42,588 nucleotides of DNA. Source: Bacteroidales bacterium (GTDB taxonomy: Bacteria; Bacteroidota; Bacteroidia; Bacteroidales; JAADJA01). The notes under the pieces were generated by a model. That model saw only the letters and a program-made list of their open reading frames with translations, was not told the origin of the DNA and made no database searches. The translations under genes were made by a program, and so were the position numbers. Positions within the stretch are counted from its first letter, which is position 1; every line of letters begins with the position of its first letter. Shown piece after piece: positions 41,604 to 42,588 of this stretch. The stretch is from contig JAUVJI010000018.1 of NCBI GenBank assembly GCA_030596605.1, positions 1 through 42,588 of the forward strand, in the 5' to 3' direction.

Positions 41604-42588
41604 TCATTTCAATAACATTATTTTTTTTGTTGATATCGATTTATTATCAATAATCAGTTTGCAAAAATAAATTCCTGAACCGACACTTTCACCTGATGCA
41701 TCCGTTCCGTCCCAAACAACCGAATACCCGCCTTTTATGAATTTCCTATTTATTAGAGTGTTGATTTTTTGACCTTTAGTATTGAAAATTAATATTTGAG
41801 CATTTTCTGTTACATCGGTTAAAGTAAAAGAGATGGTTGTGTATGATTTGAATGGATTTGGAGAAACAGATAAGGATAAGAATTGTTCATGCCTGTTATT
41901 GCTTATATCCGTTTGAATAGTTGCTTCATCACTGAGCCGTGATTCTGTACAAGCTTGGATTTCTGCGGTAACACAGTAGAAATCATTCGTTGTTCCGGTT
42001 ACATCTATATAAGTTGTATCCACAATTAATTCACTATTAATTTTTGTATATGGGCCGCCTGAACTATCGCTTTTATAAATATTATATCCTGCTAAATCAG
42101 GTTCTGTATTTGCATCCCAGAATAGATAAATTGAATTGGATAAAAATTCAGCCGTCAGGTTTTGAGGTTTTGAAGGATGCATCCATCCGGTATTCCATAT
42201 ATCATGGTAAAATGTGCCCCAATCAGTCAAATAGCTATGATACGGTACATCTTCGATTGTCCATAAATTAACTGTTCCATTGCTAACTACAAGAGCGATT
42301 TCAATATCACCATCTCCATCCACATCACCCACAGCAGCACTGTTTACCATTGCATTGCCTCCGGCAGGAATGGGCCAATCTTCAACGGGTGAGCCGTTTC
42401 CGTTATATGCATAGAAAGTGCCTGCATTATCACCAAAAATTATTTCTCTTTCCCCATCATTATCCAGGTCGAAAATTATTGGTGAACATTCTATATTATA
42501 TATATCAACAGGCCATCCTGCAACTGTATCCCCGCTATGATGTCTTTCTAATATTCCATATCCGTGGCATCCCCCGAAAATTTCCAGA
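41604..42588 (-). CDS. T9SS secreted FG-GAP/fibronectin type III protein (5' end outside window)
   Basis: The frame is open to the right edge at 42588, so at least 328 residues of C-terminal sequence are present and the start lies beyond. The visible N-part has FG-GAP/VCBS-like repeats with calcium-type loops (FDLDNDGEREIIFGDN, VGDVDGDGDIEIALVVSNG). A fibronectin type III-like domain follows (SKPQNLTAEFLSNSIYLFWD ... PDLAGYNIYKSDSS), then the T9SS sorting domain (SLSVSPNPFKSYTTISF, DGTDASGESVGSGIYFCKL). It is a surface or secreted protein; in this family peptidases often precede the FG-GAP part, but that region is not in the window. Confidence 0.8.
   Translation of the reverse strand, partial: LEIFGGCHGYGILERHHSGDTVAGWPVDIYNIECSPIIFDLDNDGEREIIFGDNAGTFYAYNGNGSPVEDWPIPAGGNAMVNSAAVGDVDGDGDIEIALVVSNGTVNLWTIEDVPYHSYLTDWGTFYHDIWNTGWMHPSKPQNLTAEFLSNSIYLFWDANTEPDLAGYNIYKSDSSGGPYTKINSELIVDTTYIDVTGTTNDFYCVTAEIQACTESRLSDEATIQTDISNNRHEQFLSLSVSPNPFKSYTTISFTLTDVTENAQILIFNTKGQKINTLINRKFIKGGYSVVWDGTDASGESVGSGIYFCKLIIDNKSISTKKIMLLK

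Noticed and set aside
1..42588. tRNA, rRNA, CRISPR arrays, insertion sequences, integrases, phage genes
   Set aside because: No cloverleaf with a GTTCRANNC arm, no rRNA-like stretch, no regularly spaced direct repeats and no transposase or integrase frame were seen.

Overview
This AT-rich window reads as the chromosome of a Bacteroidota bacterium. Five proteins end in, or consist of, a type IX secretion (T9SS) C-terminal sorting domain. Several intergenic regions carry the Bacteroidota promoter form (TTG about 20 bp upstream of TAnnTTTG). Family content also fits: DUF4421, a fused GH3/beta-lactamase, Dar proteins, a TonB-like secreted protein and a C25 gingipain-type peptidase. The exact lineage cannot be read from the sequence. 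I saw no rRNA, tRNA, CRISPR array, insertion sequence or phage.

Layout. 1-2.9 kb: a sterol C-24 methyltransferase homologue, convergent with a secreted von Willebrand A protein. 3-7.6 kb: a NagZ-like GH3 plus serine beta-lactamase fusion, then a membrane protein and a rhomboid protease in one operon. 7.6-12.7 kb (minus strand): DUF4421 protein, AddA-like helicase-nuclease, TonB-like secreted protein. 13-15.8 kb: secreted C1B-type peptidase, a T9SS/SBBP remnant, and a lipoprotein with an internal duplication.

16.1-25.9 kb is the main accessory region: a compact dialkylresorcinol (flexirubin-type) biosynthesis cluster. Gene order is darA, darB, hotdog dehydratase, small HTH-like protein, BtrH-type acyl-transfer protein, ABC ATPase, ABC permease, acyl carrier protein, ketosynthase (KS), chain-length-factor-like KS, DUF2141 protein and haem-binding-domain protein. 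Most genes overlap or sit a few bases apart. The probable logic is that ACP/KS/CLF and the dehydratase build unsaturated acyl chains, DarB joins two chains, DarA aromatises the product, and the ABC pair exports it. No aryl ammonia-lyase or aryl-CoA ligase is visible, so the product may be a simple dialkylresorcinol or lie on an incomplete flexirubin route.

26.2-34 kb: a thioredoxin-like protein with a broken N-terminus, a nested-palindrome repeat, a very large C25 peptidase, and more T9SS cargo, plus a fragment whose signal peptide is written by a 7-bp repeat. 34.1-41.6 kb is mostly core metabolism: rhomboid protease, aat, guaD, DUF456, then a nucleotide-sugar block (ugd, uxs, rfbD, phosphohexomutase) that leads towards UDP-xylose. 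The window ends inside a minus-strand T9SS FG-GAP protein.
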